In this document: piece after piece, positions 31,317-38,684 of the stretch
Layout: each line of letters begins with the position of its first letter
Numbering within the stretch: the first letter of the stretch is position 1
Assembly (NCBI RefSeq): GCF_003332825.1
Contig: NZ_QIRF01000001.1
Span: forward strand, 186,001 to 250,000
Length of the DNA: 64,000 nucleotides
Direction of reading: 5' to 3'
Source: Dyella sp. C9
GTDB lineage: Bacteria > Pseudomonadota > Gammaproteobacteria > Xanthomonadales > Rhodanobacteraceae
Made by a program: the position numbers and the translations under genes
The notes under the pieces: generated by a model
Seen by the model: only the letters and a program-made list of their open reading frames with translations
Told to the model about the DNA's origin: nothing
The model's database searches: none

Positions 31317-32000
31317 ATGGGCTTTCTTTCCAGCCAGGACGTGCAGGCGCTGTGGCTCACCTTGCGCCTGGCCGGCACGGTGACCGTGCTACTGCTCGTG
31401 CTGGGCATGCCACTGGCCTGGTGGCTGGCCCACACGCATTCGCGCTGGCGGCGGCCGGTGGCCGCGGTGGTGGCCCTGCCGCTGGTGCTGCCGCCGACCG
31501 TGCTGGGCTTCTACCTGCTGATGTTGCTGGGGCCCGATGGGGCGATCGGACGCCTGATCGCCGCCGCCGGCCTGTCGGCCCTGCCGTTCACCTTCCGCGG
31601 CCTGGTGGTGGCCTCGATGCTGTATTCGCTGCCCTTCGTGGTGCAGCCACTGCAGAACGCCTTCGAGGCCGTGGGCCAGCGGCCGCTGGACGTGGCCGCG
31701 ACGCTGGGCGCGGGGCCGCTGGATCGCTTCGCCTCCATCGCCTTGCCGCTGGCGGTGCCGGGCGTGGTTACCGCCACCGTGCTTGGCTTCGCGCACACGG
31801 TGGGCGAATTCGGCGTGGTGCTGATGATCGGCGGCAACATTCCCGGCCAGACGCGGGTGTTGTCGATGCGCATCTATGACCACGTGCAGGCGGGTGAGTA
31901 TCACCAGGCCAACGTGCTGTCGCTGTGCCTGCTGGTGGTGTCGTTCGCCGCGCTGCTGGCGATGTCGCTGCTGCGTCCCGGCAGGCATGCCCGTGACTGA
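31317..32000 (+). CDS. modB: Molybdate ABC transporter, permease
   Basis: A 227-residue inner-membrane permease with about five helices, carrying the coupling sequence AATLGAGPLDRFASIALPLA that contacts ModC, and the GEFGVVLMIGGNIPGQTRV stretch typical of ModB. Two copies assemble with two ModC. It overlaps modC by 14 nt, a common arrangement for coupled translation. Confidence 0.96.
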   Translation: MGFLSSQDVQALWLTLRLAGTVTVLLLVLGMPLAWWLAHTHSRWRRPVAAVVALPLVLPPTVLGFYLLMLLGPDGAIGRLIAAAGLSALPFTFRGLVVASMLYSLPFVVQPLQNAFEAVGQRPLDVAATLGAGPLDRFASIALPLAVPGVVTATVLGFAHTVGEFGVVLMIGGNIPGQTRVLSMRIYDHVQAGEYHQANVLSLCLLVVSFAALLAMSLLRPGRHARD

Positions 32001-33081
32001 ATCCCCGCGTGGTCTCGATGCACGGCTGGCCTGGCGCCGCGGCGAGCTGGCGCTTGACGTGGACTTGGCGCTGCCGCCGCGTGGCAGCACGGCCTTGTTC
32101 GGCCCTTCCGGCGCCGGCAAGACCAGCTGCCTGCGCGCCATGGCGGGGCTGGAGCGCGCGGCGGCGGGGCGGGTGTCGTTCGGCGATACCGTATGGCAGG
32201 ACGACAGCCACCGCGTGTTCGTGCCGGCGCATCGCCGCCGGCTGGGTTATGTGTTCCAGGAGGCCAGCCTGTTCAGCCATCGCTCGGTGGCCGGCAACCT
32301 CGACTACGGCTTCCGGCGGGCGGGGCGGCCGGCGCATCTGCGCCGTGACGAGCTGATCGACCAGTTTGGCGTGCGCCCATTGCTGCAGCGGCGCGTGGGC
32401 GGGCTGTCCGGCGGTGAGCGTCAGCGCGTTGCCATGGTGCGTGCGCTGCTCGCCGATCCGCAGCTACTGCTGTTCGACGAGCCCCTGTCCGCACTGGATG
32501 CGTTGGCACGTTCCGAATTGCTGGGTTGCCTGGAACGGCTGCATGCCACGCTGGCGGTTCCCATGGTGTACGTCAGCCACAGCATCGACGAGGTGGCTCG
32601 CCTGGCCGATCATCTGGTGCTGATGGACGCCGGCCACGTGGTGGCGCAGGGCTCCCTGCAGGCGACGCTGACCCGGCTGGATCTGCCGCCGCCGCTGGCG
32701 GAGGCCGTGGGGGCGGTGATCGAGGGTACGGTGGTGGGTTATGACGCCCACGACCAGTTGATCGAGCTGGACTTCCAGGGCGGGCGCCTGTGGCTGCCGT
32801 ATCGCCACGAGCAGGTCGGCCAGCGCCTGCGCTGCCGCATCGGGGCGCGCGACGTGACGTTAACGGGGGCACCGCACCCGGACAGCAGCGCGCTGAACGA
32901 CATCCGCTGCCGGGTGGTCGCCATGGCTGATGCCGACCACCCCTCGCAATGCCTGGTGCAGCTCGATGCCGCCGGCTGCCTGCTGCTGGCGCGCATTACC
33001 CGCCGTTCCTGGCACGCGCTGGCGCTGGCGCCGGGGCGCGAGGTCTGGGCGCAGGTCAAAGCCGTGGCGCTGGGCGCATGA
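31987..33081 (+). CDS. modC: Molybdate ABC transporter, ATPase
   Basis: Hydrolyses ATP to drive molybdate import. The 364 residues hold Walker A GPSGAGKTS (about 41-49), signature LSGGERQRVAMVRAL, Walker B LLLFDEPLSALDAL and the switch His in VYVSHSIDEV, followed by a C-terminal MOP-like regulatory domain (about 295-364) that can bind molybdate. The start at 31987 lies inside modB. The longer upstream reading is only the overlapping modB frame. Confidence 0.95.
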   Translation: MPVTESPRGLDARLAWRRGELALDVDLALPPRGSTALFGPSGAGKTSCLRAMAGLERAAAGRVSFGDTVWQDDSHRVFVPAHRRRLGYVFQEASLFSHRSVAGNLDYGFRRAGRPAHLRRDELIDQFGVRPLLQRRVGGLSGGERQRVAMVRALLADPQLLLFDEPLSALDALARSELLGCLERLHATLAVPMVYVSHSIDEVARLADHLVLMDAGHVVAQGSLQATLTRLDLPPPLAEAVGAVIEGTVVGYDAHDQLIELDFQGGRLWLPYRHEQVGQRLRCRIGARDVTLTGAPHPDSSALNDIRCRVVAMADADHPSQCLVQLDAAGCLLLARITRRSWHALALAPGREVWAQVKAVALGA

Positions 33082-33151
33082 ACGGCGTGCAACACGCGAT
33101 TGTGCGGCCAGCGGGCCGTCACCATAATCGAATCGACGGCAATCCTTGCGA

Positions 33152-34366
33152 ATGGCGATGTCCATGACGGAGCTCATCAGCGTTGCTGCAGCCGCGGACC
33201 TGATCGCGCGCCACATGCCGGATTTCGGCAGTGAGCGGGTCGGGCTGGTGCGGGCTGCCGGTCGCGTGCTGCGCCAGGCGGTGCGGGCCGAGCACGACCA
33301 GCCGCCGTTCGATCGCGTGATGATGGATGGCATTGCCGTGCATTGGCAGGCAACACCGCCGTCCAGCTATCCGCTGCTGGGGCGGCAACTGGCCGGCATG
33401 ACCCGCCAGTCGCTGGCTAGCGAGGGTGGCTGCCTGGAAGTGGCCACCGGCGCCATGCTGCCGCTGGGCTGCGATTGCGTGATTCCGGTGGAGCAGTTGC
33501 AACGCGAAGGCGAGGCCTATCGCCTGATCAACGGCTACCAGCCCGCGCGCGGGCAATTCATTCACCCGCGCGCGTCGGACTGCCGGGCCGGCGCCGAACT
33601 GCTCAACAGCGGCATCGTGCTCGGCGCGCCCGAAATGGCCCTGCTGGCGGCCAACGGATATGCCTCGGTAGAGGTGGGCATGGTGCCATCGATCGCCATC
33701 GTCTCCACCGGCGATGAGCTGGTGGCGGTGGATGCGCCGATCGGGGAAGGGCAGATCCGCCGCTCCAACGACATCGCCATCGCGGCGGCGTTGCGGCAGC
33801 ACGGACTGGATCGCCTGAGCCTGGTACACGTGGCCGACGACGAAACCCTCATCGGCGACACGCTGGCGCGGCTGCTGGCGCAACACGATGCACTGATTCT
33901 TTCCGGCGGGGTGTCGATGGGGCAACGCGATTTCGTGCCGGCCGCGCTCGCCGCGCAGGGCGTGCATCGCGTGTTCCATCGCATCGCGCAAAAGCCCGGC
34001 AAGCCGATGTGGTTCGGCGTGGGGCCGCGCGGGCAGGCGGTGTTTGCCGTGCCCGGCAACCCGGTATCTGCGCTGGTGTGCGCCATCCGCTATGTGCGTC
34101 CGGCATTGCTGGCGGCGATGGGCATGACTGTTCCGGCGCCAGAGGCAGTGTGCCTCGACGCGGCGGCGGATACGCAACCGTCCCTGACCTGTTTCGTGCC
34201 CGCCCACGTGCAGAGCGACACCCATGGCGTGCTCAGGGCCCGGCCGGTGCCGGCCCGCACTTCGGGGGATTTCGCCTCGCTGCCCCACACGCACGGGGTG
34301 ATCGAACTCGCTCCGGCATCGGGGCCGGCCGTGGCCGGCAGCGTGGCAACCTTGCATCGGTGGTGA
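33152..34366 (+). CDS. moeA: Molybdopterin molybdenumtransferase MoeA
   Basis: Inserts molybdate into MPT-AMP to give the molybdenum cofactor. About 404 residues with the MoeA motifs RVMMDGIAVHW (Asp kept; the usual Tyr is Ile), STGDELV, LSGGVSMGQRDFVP, KPGKPMWFGV and VPGNPVSAL. These are closer to the standard motifs than those of the MoeA-like protein at 28854. Exact start unsure: TTG 33146, ATG 33152, 33158 and 33164 are in frame and no ribosome site stands out. moaA starts 1 nt after the stop. Confidence 0.95.
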   Translation: MAMSMTELISVAAAADLIARHMPDFGSERVGLVRAAGRVLRQAVRAEHDQPPFDRVMMDGIAVHWQATPPSSYPLLGRQLAGMTRQSLASEGGCLEVATGAMLPLGCDCVIPVEQLQREGEAYRLINGYQPARGQFIHPRASDCRAGAELLNSGIVLGAPEMALLAANGYASVEVGMVPSIAIVSTGDELVAVDAPIGEGQIRRSNDIAIAAALRQHGLDRLSLVHVADDETLIGDTLARLLAQHDALILSGGVSMGQRDFVPAALAAQGVHRVFHRIAQKPGKPMWFGVGPRGQAVFAVPGNPVSALVCAIRYVRPALLAAMGMTVPAPEAVCLDAAADTQPSLTCFVPAHVQSDTHGVLRARPVPARTSGDFASLPHTHGVIELAPASGPAVAGSVATLHRW

Positions 34367-34367
34367 C

Positions 34368-35417
34368 ATGAGCCAGCAGCCCGCCCGTGAGCTTGCCACC
34401 GAAACGCTGCCGCTGGACCAGCGCGGACGCCGGCTGCACGACCTGCGCATCTCGGTGATGGATCGTTGCAATTTCCGTTGCCCGTACTGCATGCCCGAGG
34501 CGACTTACGGCGAGCATTTCGCCTTCCTGCGCAATGACGAGCGACTGGATTTCGACGAGATCGAGCGCCTGTGCCGCGTGGCCGCCAGCCTCGGCGTAAG
34601 CAAGTTGCGGCTGACCGGCGGCGAACCTCTGCTGCGGCCCCATCTGGCCGAACTGGTGGAGCGCCTGCGTCGCCTGGATGGCATCACCGACCTGGCGCTC
34701 ACCACCAACGGCGTGCTGCTGGCGCGGCACGCCACCGAGCTGCGCGACGCCGGTCTGGACCGCGTGACCGTGAGCCTGGATACGCTTGATCCCGCCCTGT
34801 TCCATCGCATGAGCGGCGGGCGCGGTGCGCTGGACGAAGTGCTGGCCGGCATCGAGGCGGCGCACGCAGCCGGCTTTCCCCGCGGGCTCAAGCTCAACAC
34901 CGTGGTACAGCGCGGGGTGAACGAGGCCAGCGTGCTGGACCTGGTGGAGCGCTTCCGCGGCAGCGGCATCGTCGTGCGTTTCATCGAGTACATGGACGTG
35001 GGCAACCGCAACCACTGGAATGCCGGCGACGTGGTGCCCTCGCGCGAACTGCTCGAACGCATTGGCGCGCGCTGGCCGTTGCAGGCGTTGCCGCCCAAGT
35101 ACCCCGGCGAAGTGGCCACGCGCTATCGCTTTGTCGACGGGGCGGGCGAGGTCGGCATGATCTCCTCGATCAGCCAGCCGTTCTGCGGTGGCTGCGCGCG
35201 CGCGCGGCTGTCGTCCGAGGGCATGCTGTACACCTGCCTGTTCGCCACGCACGGCACCGACCTGCGCGCGCCCCTGCGCGGCGGCGCCAGCGACGAGCAG
35301 CTGCAGGCCTTGCTGCGCGACGTATGGCTGCGCCGGGCCGACCGCTACAGTGAAGAGCGGGCCCGCCATCGCGCCGCCACGGAGCACAAGATCGAAATGC
35401 ATTACATCGGCGGCTGA
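34368..35417 (+). CDS. moaA: GTP 3',8-cyclase MoaA
   Basis: Radical-SAM enzyme that cyclises GTP, the first step to the cofactor. The 349 residues show the SAM cluster Cys34, Cys38 and Cys41 in CNFRCPYC, the LRLTGGEPLLRP block, the C-terminal cluster cysteines in CGGCARARL...YTC, and the final GG needed for activity (YIGG). Immediately follows moeA; moaC comes 96 nt later. Confidence 0.98.
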   Translation: MSQQPARELATETLPLDQRGRRLHDLRISVMDRCNFRCPYCMPEATYGEHFAFLRNDERLDFDEIERLCRVAASLGVSKLRLTGGEPLLRPHLAELVERLRRLDGITDLALTTNGVLLARHATELRDAGLDRVTVSLDTLDPALFHRMSGGRGALDEVLAGIEAAHAAGFPRGLKLNTVVQRGVNEASVLDLVERFRGSGIVVRFIEYMDVGNRNHWNAGDVVPSRELLERIGARWPLQALPPKYPGEVATRYRFVDGAGEVGMISSISQPFCGGCARARLSSEGMLYTCLFATHGTDLRAPLRGGASDEQLQALLRDVWLRRADRYSEERARHRAATEHKIEMHYIGG

Positions 35418-35513
35418 CGGCCCATGGATGCATCCGGGCCTAGACGTTTCCTTAATGCCGGCCCTGCCTGACCAGACCATAATCGACATGCATCATCCGC
35501 TTCGGAGTGCCTT

Positions 35514-36008
35514 GTGAACCCCACGCCCGCCACGCTTTCGCACGTCGACGAGTCGCAGCAGCCGCGCATGGTCGACGTGGGCGCCAAGCCACAGACGCGT
35601 CGTACCGCGCGAGCGCGGGCGAGGGTGAGGTTTCCGGCCGAGGTTGCCCGCGCATTGCATGCCGCCGGCTACGTCACGCCCAAGGGCGCGGTGCTCACCG
35701 TGGCGCAGATCGCTGGCGTGATGGGTGCCAAGGCCACGCCGCAACTGATCCCGCTGTGCCACCCGTTGAGCATCGACCGCTGCGACATCGCCATCGTCAT
35801 GGAAGGTGATGACGCGCTGGTCGATTGCACGGTGTCCTGCCACGGCAGTACCGGCGTGGAGATGGAGGCGCTGACCGGTGCCGGCATCGCGGCGCTGACC
35901 ATCTACGACATGTGCAAGGCGATGTCCCACGATATCGTGATCGCCGAGATCCGCCTGCTCGCCAAGAGCGGCGGCAAGCGCGACTTCGCAACCGAGGAGC
36001 TGGCATGA
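35514..36008 (+). CDS. moaC: Cyclic pyranopterin monophosphate synthase MoaC
   Basis: Converts the MoaA product to cPMP. The 164 residues contain HVDESQQPRMVDVG, LIPLCHPLSI with the catalytic His, GVEMEALTGAG with active-site residues, and the Lys-rich MCKAMSHDIVI region. The GTG start at 35514 has GGAG 6 nt upstream and gives a normal N-terminus. Stop overlaps mobA as ATGA. Confidence 0.97.
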   Translation: MNPTPATLSHVDESQQPRMVDVGAKPQTRRTARARARVRFPAEVARALHAAGYVTPKGAVLTVAQIAGVMGAKATPQLIPLCHPLSIDRCDIAIVMEGDDALVDCTVSCHGSTGVEMEALTGAGIAALTIYDMCKAMSHDIVIAEIRLLAKSGGKRDFATEELA

Positions 36009-36604
36009 GCACGCATTCGGCACCGTTGTACGGCCTGCTGTTGAGCGGTGGCGCAAGCCAGCGCATGCGCCAGGACAAGGCCGCGCTGGCGTATCGCGGC
36101 GAGCCACAGTTGCTGCGTGCATGGCGGCTGCTGGACGCGGTGATCGGGCGCGCCTTCGTTTCGGTGCGCGAGAACCAGCGCGCCGACCCGCTGCGCGCCC
36201 GCCTGCCGCAGATCGTGGACAGCTTCGATGCGGTAGGGCCGGCGGCCGGCATCCTGTCGGCGCAGCGGCGGCATCCGGATGTCGCGTGGCTGGTACTGGC
36301 CTGTGACCTGCCGTTGCTGGATGCGACAACTTTGCGGCAACTGGTGGAAGCGCGCGACCCCACGGCCGATGCGACGGCCTTCACCAGTCGACACGACGGG
36401 TTACCCGAACCGTTGTGCGCGATCTGGGAGCCGTCCAGCCATGCCTTGCTGCGCGAGCGCTACGAGGCCGGCAACTACTGCCCGCGCAAGGCGCTGCTGC
36501 AGCTGCGCACCGTGCTGCTGCCGGCACCCGGCACGGCGCTGGACAACGTCAACACCCCCGAAGAGCGCGTCGAGATGGAGCAGCGGCTGGAGTCGATGGC
36601 ATGA
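36005..36604 (+). CDS. mobA: Molybdenum cofactor guanylyltransferase MobA
   Basis: Adds GMP to the cofactor to form the MGD used by NapA and other DMSO-reductase-family enzymes. The 199 residues start with GLLLSGGASQRMRQDKAAL, the glycosyltransferase-like nucleotide loop, keep FDAVGPAAGILSA and CDLPLLD (metal-binding Asp), and end NVNTPEE. Its presence next to a nap operon fits, since NapA needs bis-MGD. Coupled both to moaC and to moaD by 4-nt overlaps. Confidence 0.93.
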   Translation: MSTHSAPLYGLLLSGGASQRMRQDKAALAYRGEPQLLRAWRLLDAVIGRAFVSVRENQRADPLRARLPQIVDSFDAVGPAAGILSAQRRHPDVAWLVLACDLPLLDATTLRQLVEARDPTADATAFTSRHDGLPEPLCAIWEPSSHALLRERYEAGNYCPRKALLQLRTVLLPAPGTALDNVNTPEERVEMEQRLESMA

Positions 36605-36843
36605 CCGTGGTGAACCTTCAGTATTACGCCCAGCTGCGCGAACAGGCCGGCATGGGCGGCGAGCAGCTGGCGACGGCTGCAGCCACCTTGCGCCAGTTGT
36701 ATGAGGAACTCTGCGCGCGGCACGATTTCACGCTGGCCGCCGACGCGCTGAAGGTGGCGGTGAACGCGCAGTTCTGTGGTTGGGACCATCCCTTGCGCGA
36801 AGGGGATACCGTGGTGTTCATTCCGCCCGTGGCAGGTGGCTGA
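36601..36843 (+). CDS. moaD: Molybdopterin synthase sulfur carrier MoaD
   Basis: Small ubiquitin-fold protein that carries sulfur as a thiocarboxylate on its C-terminal glycine. The 80-residue protein has VNLQYYAQLREQAG at the start, VAVNAQF in the middle and ends DTVVFIPPVAGG, the charged GG tail. The stop overlaps the start of the fused partner gene by one base, so MoaD and the enzyme that charges and uses it are translated together. Confidence 0.96.
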   Translation: MTVVNLQYYAQLREQAGMGGEQLATAAATLRQLYEELCARHDFTLAADALKVAVNAQFCGWDHPLREGDTVVFIPPVAGG

Positions 36844-38387
36844 TGCATTTCCGTCTCGCCAGCGAAGCATTCGATACGGCGCCACTGCGTGATGGCCTGC
36901 AACAACCGGGATGCGGTGGCTTCTGCGCTTTCGAGGGCTGGGTGCGCGACAGCAACGAGGGGCGCCAGGTCGACGGGCTTTCCTATGAGGCCTATGCCGA
37001 GCTGGCCTTGGCCGAGGGCGAGCGCATCGTCGAGGAGGCCATTGCACGCTACGGCATAGGCGACGCATGTTGCGTGCATCGCACCGGCGACCTGGCCATC
37101 GGCGATCTCGCGGTATGGGTGGGCGCGTCCGCGGCGCACCGCGACGAGGCCTTCCGCGCTTGCCGCTACATCATCGACGAGATCAAGCACCGCCTGCCGA
37201 TCTGGAAGAAGGAACACTACGTCACCGGCGAGTCCGCCTGGGTGGCCTGCACGCACGCCTATCGCGAACACGAGCACGAAAGTGACCACGCCCATCGTCA
37301 CCATGAACCGGCTGCCGCGTTCGCGCCCGACTATTCGCGGCAGCTGCGCCTGCGGGAAGTGGGCGAAGCAGGGCAGGCCAGGCTCGCCGCATCGCGCGTG
37401 CTGGTGATCGGCGCGGGCGGACTGGGCTGCCCAGTGATCAGCTATCTCGCCGGTGCCGGCGTGGGCACGCTGGGCATCGTCGACGGAGACCGGATCGATG
37501 CGAGCAACCTGCACCGCCAGACCTTGTATGGCATGCGCGACATCGGTGAGCTCAAGGTAGATGCGGCGCGTCGTCGTGTTACCGCGCTCAACCCGGCCGT
37601 GCAGGTGCAGACCTGGAGCAAGCCGCTGGACGCGGACAACGCCGTCGAGGTGTTTGGCCAGTTCGACCTGGTGGTCGAATGCACCGACGACATGCGCAGT
37701 CGCTACCTGAGCAACGACGCTGCCGTGCTCAGCGGCACGCGGCTGATCCTGGCCAGCGTGTACCAATACGAAGGACAGCTGCAGGTGATCGAGCCGGGCG
37801 CGGCGTGCCTGCGCTGCCTGTGGCCGCACGAACCCGCACCGGATGAGGTGGGCAGCTGCGTATCGTCCGGCGTGCTGGGCCCGGTGCCCGGTACGCTCGG
37901 TGCCATGCAGGCGATGGAGGCGTTGAAGCTGCTGCTGGACCTGCCGCGTCCGCGCGAGCCGGCGTTGCTGCTGGTGAACCTGCTGGACATGGGCATGACA
38001 CGGCTGCCGATCGACGCCCGTCGCGGATGCGCGCTGCACGGTGGTTGTGCGTCGGTCGCCCGCCGGGCACTGGAACGCGATCCGGGGGAGGCCGACATCG
38101 CCCTGCATTTCGACGTGCTGGAGGAGGCGCTGGCGGCCGGATTCCAGTTGGTCGACCTGCGCGAGACTAAGGAGATCATCGCCGAGCCACTGGGTGTTGC
38201 AGCGGCGCGCCAGATTTCCTCGGCGCAGATCCTCGCGCATGCCGGCGAGTTCGCGCAGGGCAGGTGGCTGCTGGTGTGTGCCAGTGGGCGACGCAGTGCG
38301 CACGCGGCGCGACTGCTGCGCGCCGAGGGCCTGCACCAGGTGCATTCGTTGGCCGGCGGTGTGAGTGCGTTGCGCGTGACGGGTTGA
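36843..38387 (+). CDS. MoaE-MoeB-rhodanese fusion: molybdopterin synthase subunit with its own MoaD-charging modules
   Basis: A 514-residue protein with three domains. Residues 1-142 are MoaE: Lys115 and Lys122 in KHRLPIWKKE match the catalytic lysines. A His-rich linker (HEHESDHAHRHH, 143-154) leads to a MoeB/ThiF-type E1 domain (about 162-405) with GAGGLG (190-195), NLHRQ (222-226) and zinc cysteines 322 and 325 (CLRC); the second pair is C396-x5-C402, wider than the usual CxxC. Residues about 420-514 form a rhodanese domain with active-site loop CASGRRS (Cys479). In the usual pathway MoeB adenylates MoaD, a sulfurtransferase supplies sulfur, and MoaE uses the MoaD thiocarboxylate. Uba4/MOCS3 joins the last two domains; addition of MoaE is unusual. 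The ATG at 36843 overlaps the moaD stop. Confidence 0.93.
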   Translation: MHFRLASEAFDTAPLRDGLQQPGCGGFCAFEGWVRDSNEGRQVDGLSYEAYAELALAEGERIVEEAIARYGIGDACCVHRTGDLAIGDLAVWVGASAAHRDEAFRACRYIIDEIKHRLPIWKKEHYVTGESAWVACTHAYREHEHESDHAHRHHEPAAAFAPDYSRQLRLREVGEAGQARLAASRVLVIGAGGLGCPVISYLAGAGVGTLGIVDGDRIDASNLHRQTLYGMRDIGELKVDAARRRVTALNPAVQVQTWSKPLDADNAVEVFGQFDLVVECTDDMRSRYLSNDAAVLSGTRLILASVYQYEGQLQVIEPGAACLRCLWPHEPAPDEVGSCVSSGVLGPVPGTLGAMQAMEALKLLLDLPRPREPALLLVNLLDMGMTRLPIDARRGCALHGGCASVARRALERDPGEADIALHFDVLEEALAAGFQLVDLRETKEIIAEPLGVAAARQISSAQILAHAGEFAQGRWLLVCASGRRSAHAARLLRAEGLHQVHSLAGGVSALRVTG

Positions 38388-38429
38388 GTGCTGCACGGGA
38401 TGTGCAGGAAAACCCGATCTCCAGAAACG

Positions 38430-38457
38430 AAAAAGCCCGCATCGCTGCGGGCTTCTT
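38430..38457. terminator. Terminator of tRNA-Leu and of the cofactor operon
   Basis: AGCCCGCA / TGCGGGCT stem with TCGC loop between two convergent units. On the minus strand it is followed by TTTTTCGTTT, and on the plus strand by TCTTCT, so it mainly ends the tRNA transcript and probably also the plus-strand operon. Confidence 0.85.
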
Positions 38458-38464
38458 CTATAAT

Positions 38465-38549
<85 letters not shown>

Positions 38550-38588
38550 AGGTGTCCCGCAGTGATTTCTCAGCTGCGTGAGCCGCGT

Positions 38589-38617
38589 AGATTAGGCATG
38601 TGTTGGTGAGTTGTCAA
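38589..38617 (-). promoter_or_regulatory. Sigma-70 promoter of tRNA-Leu
   Basis: On the minus strand a perfect TTGACA (38612-38617), a 17-nt spacer and TAATCT (38589-38594) precede the tRNA by about 40 nt. Confidence 0.8.
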
Positions 38618-38684
38618 CTATTCTTTCACTAAATTTTTTTCGGACCGCGGTGTTCGCGGTACCGACCCGACAGAAGGCAAGGAA

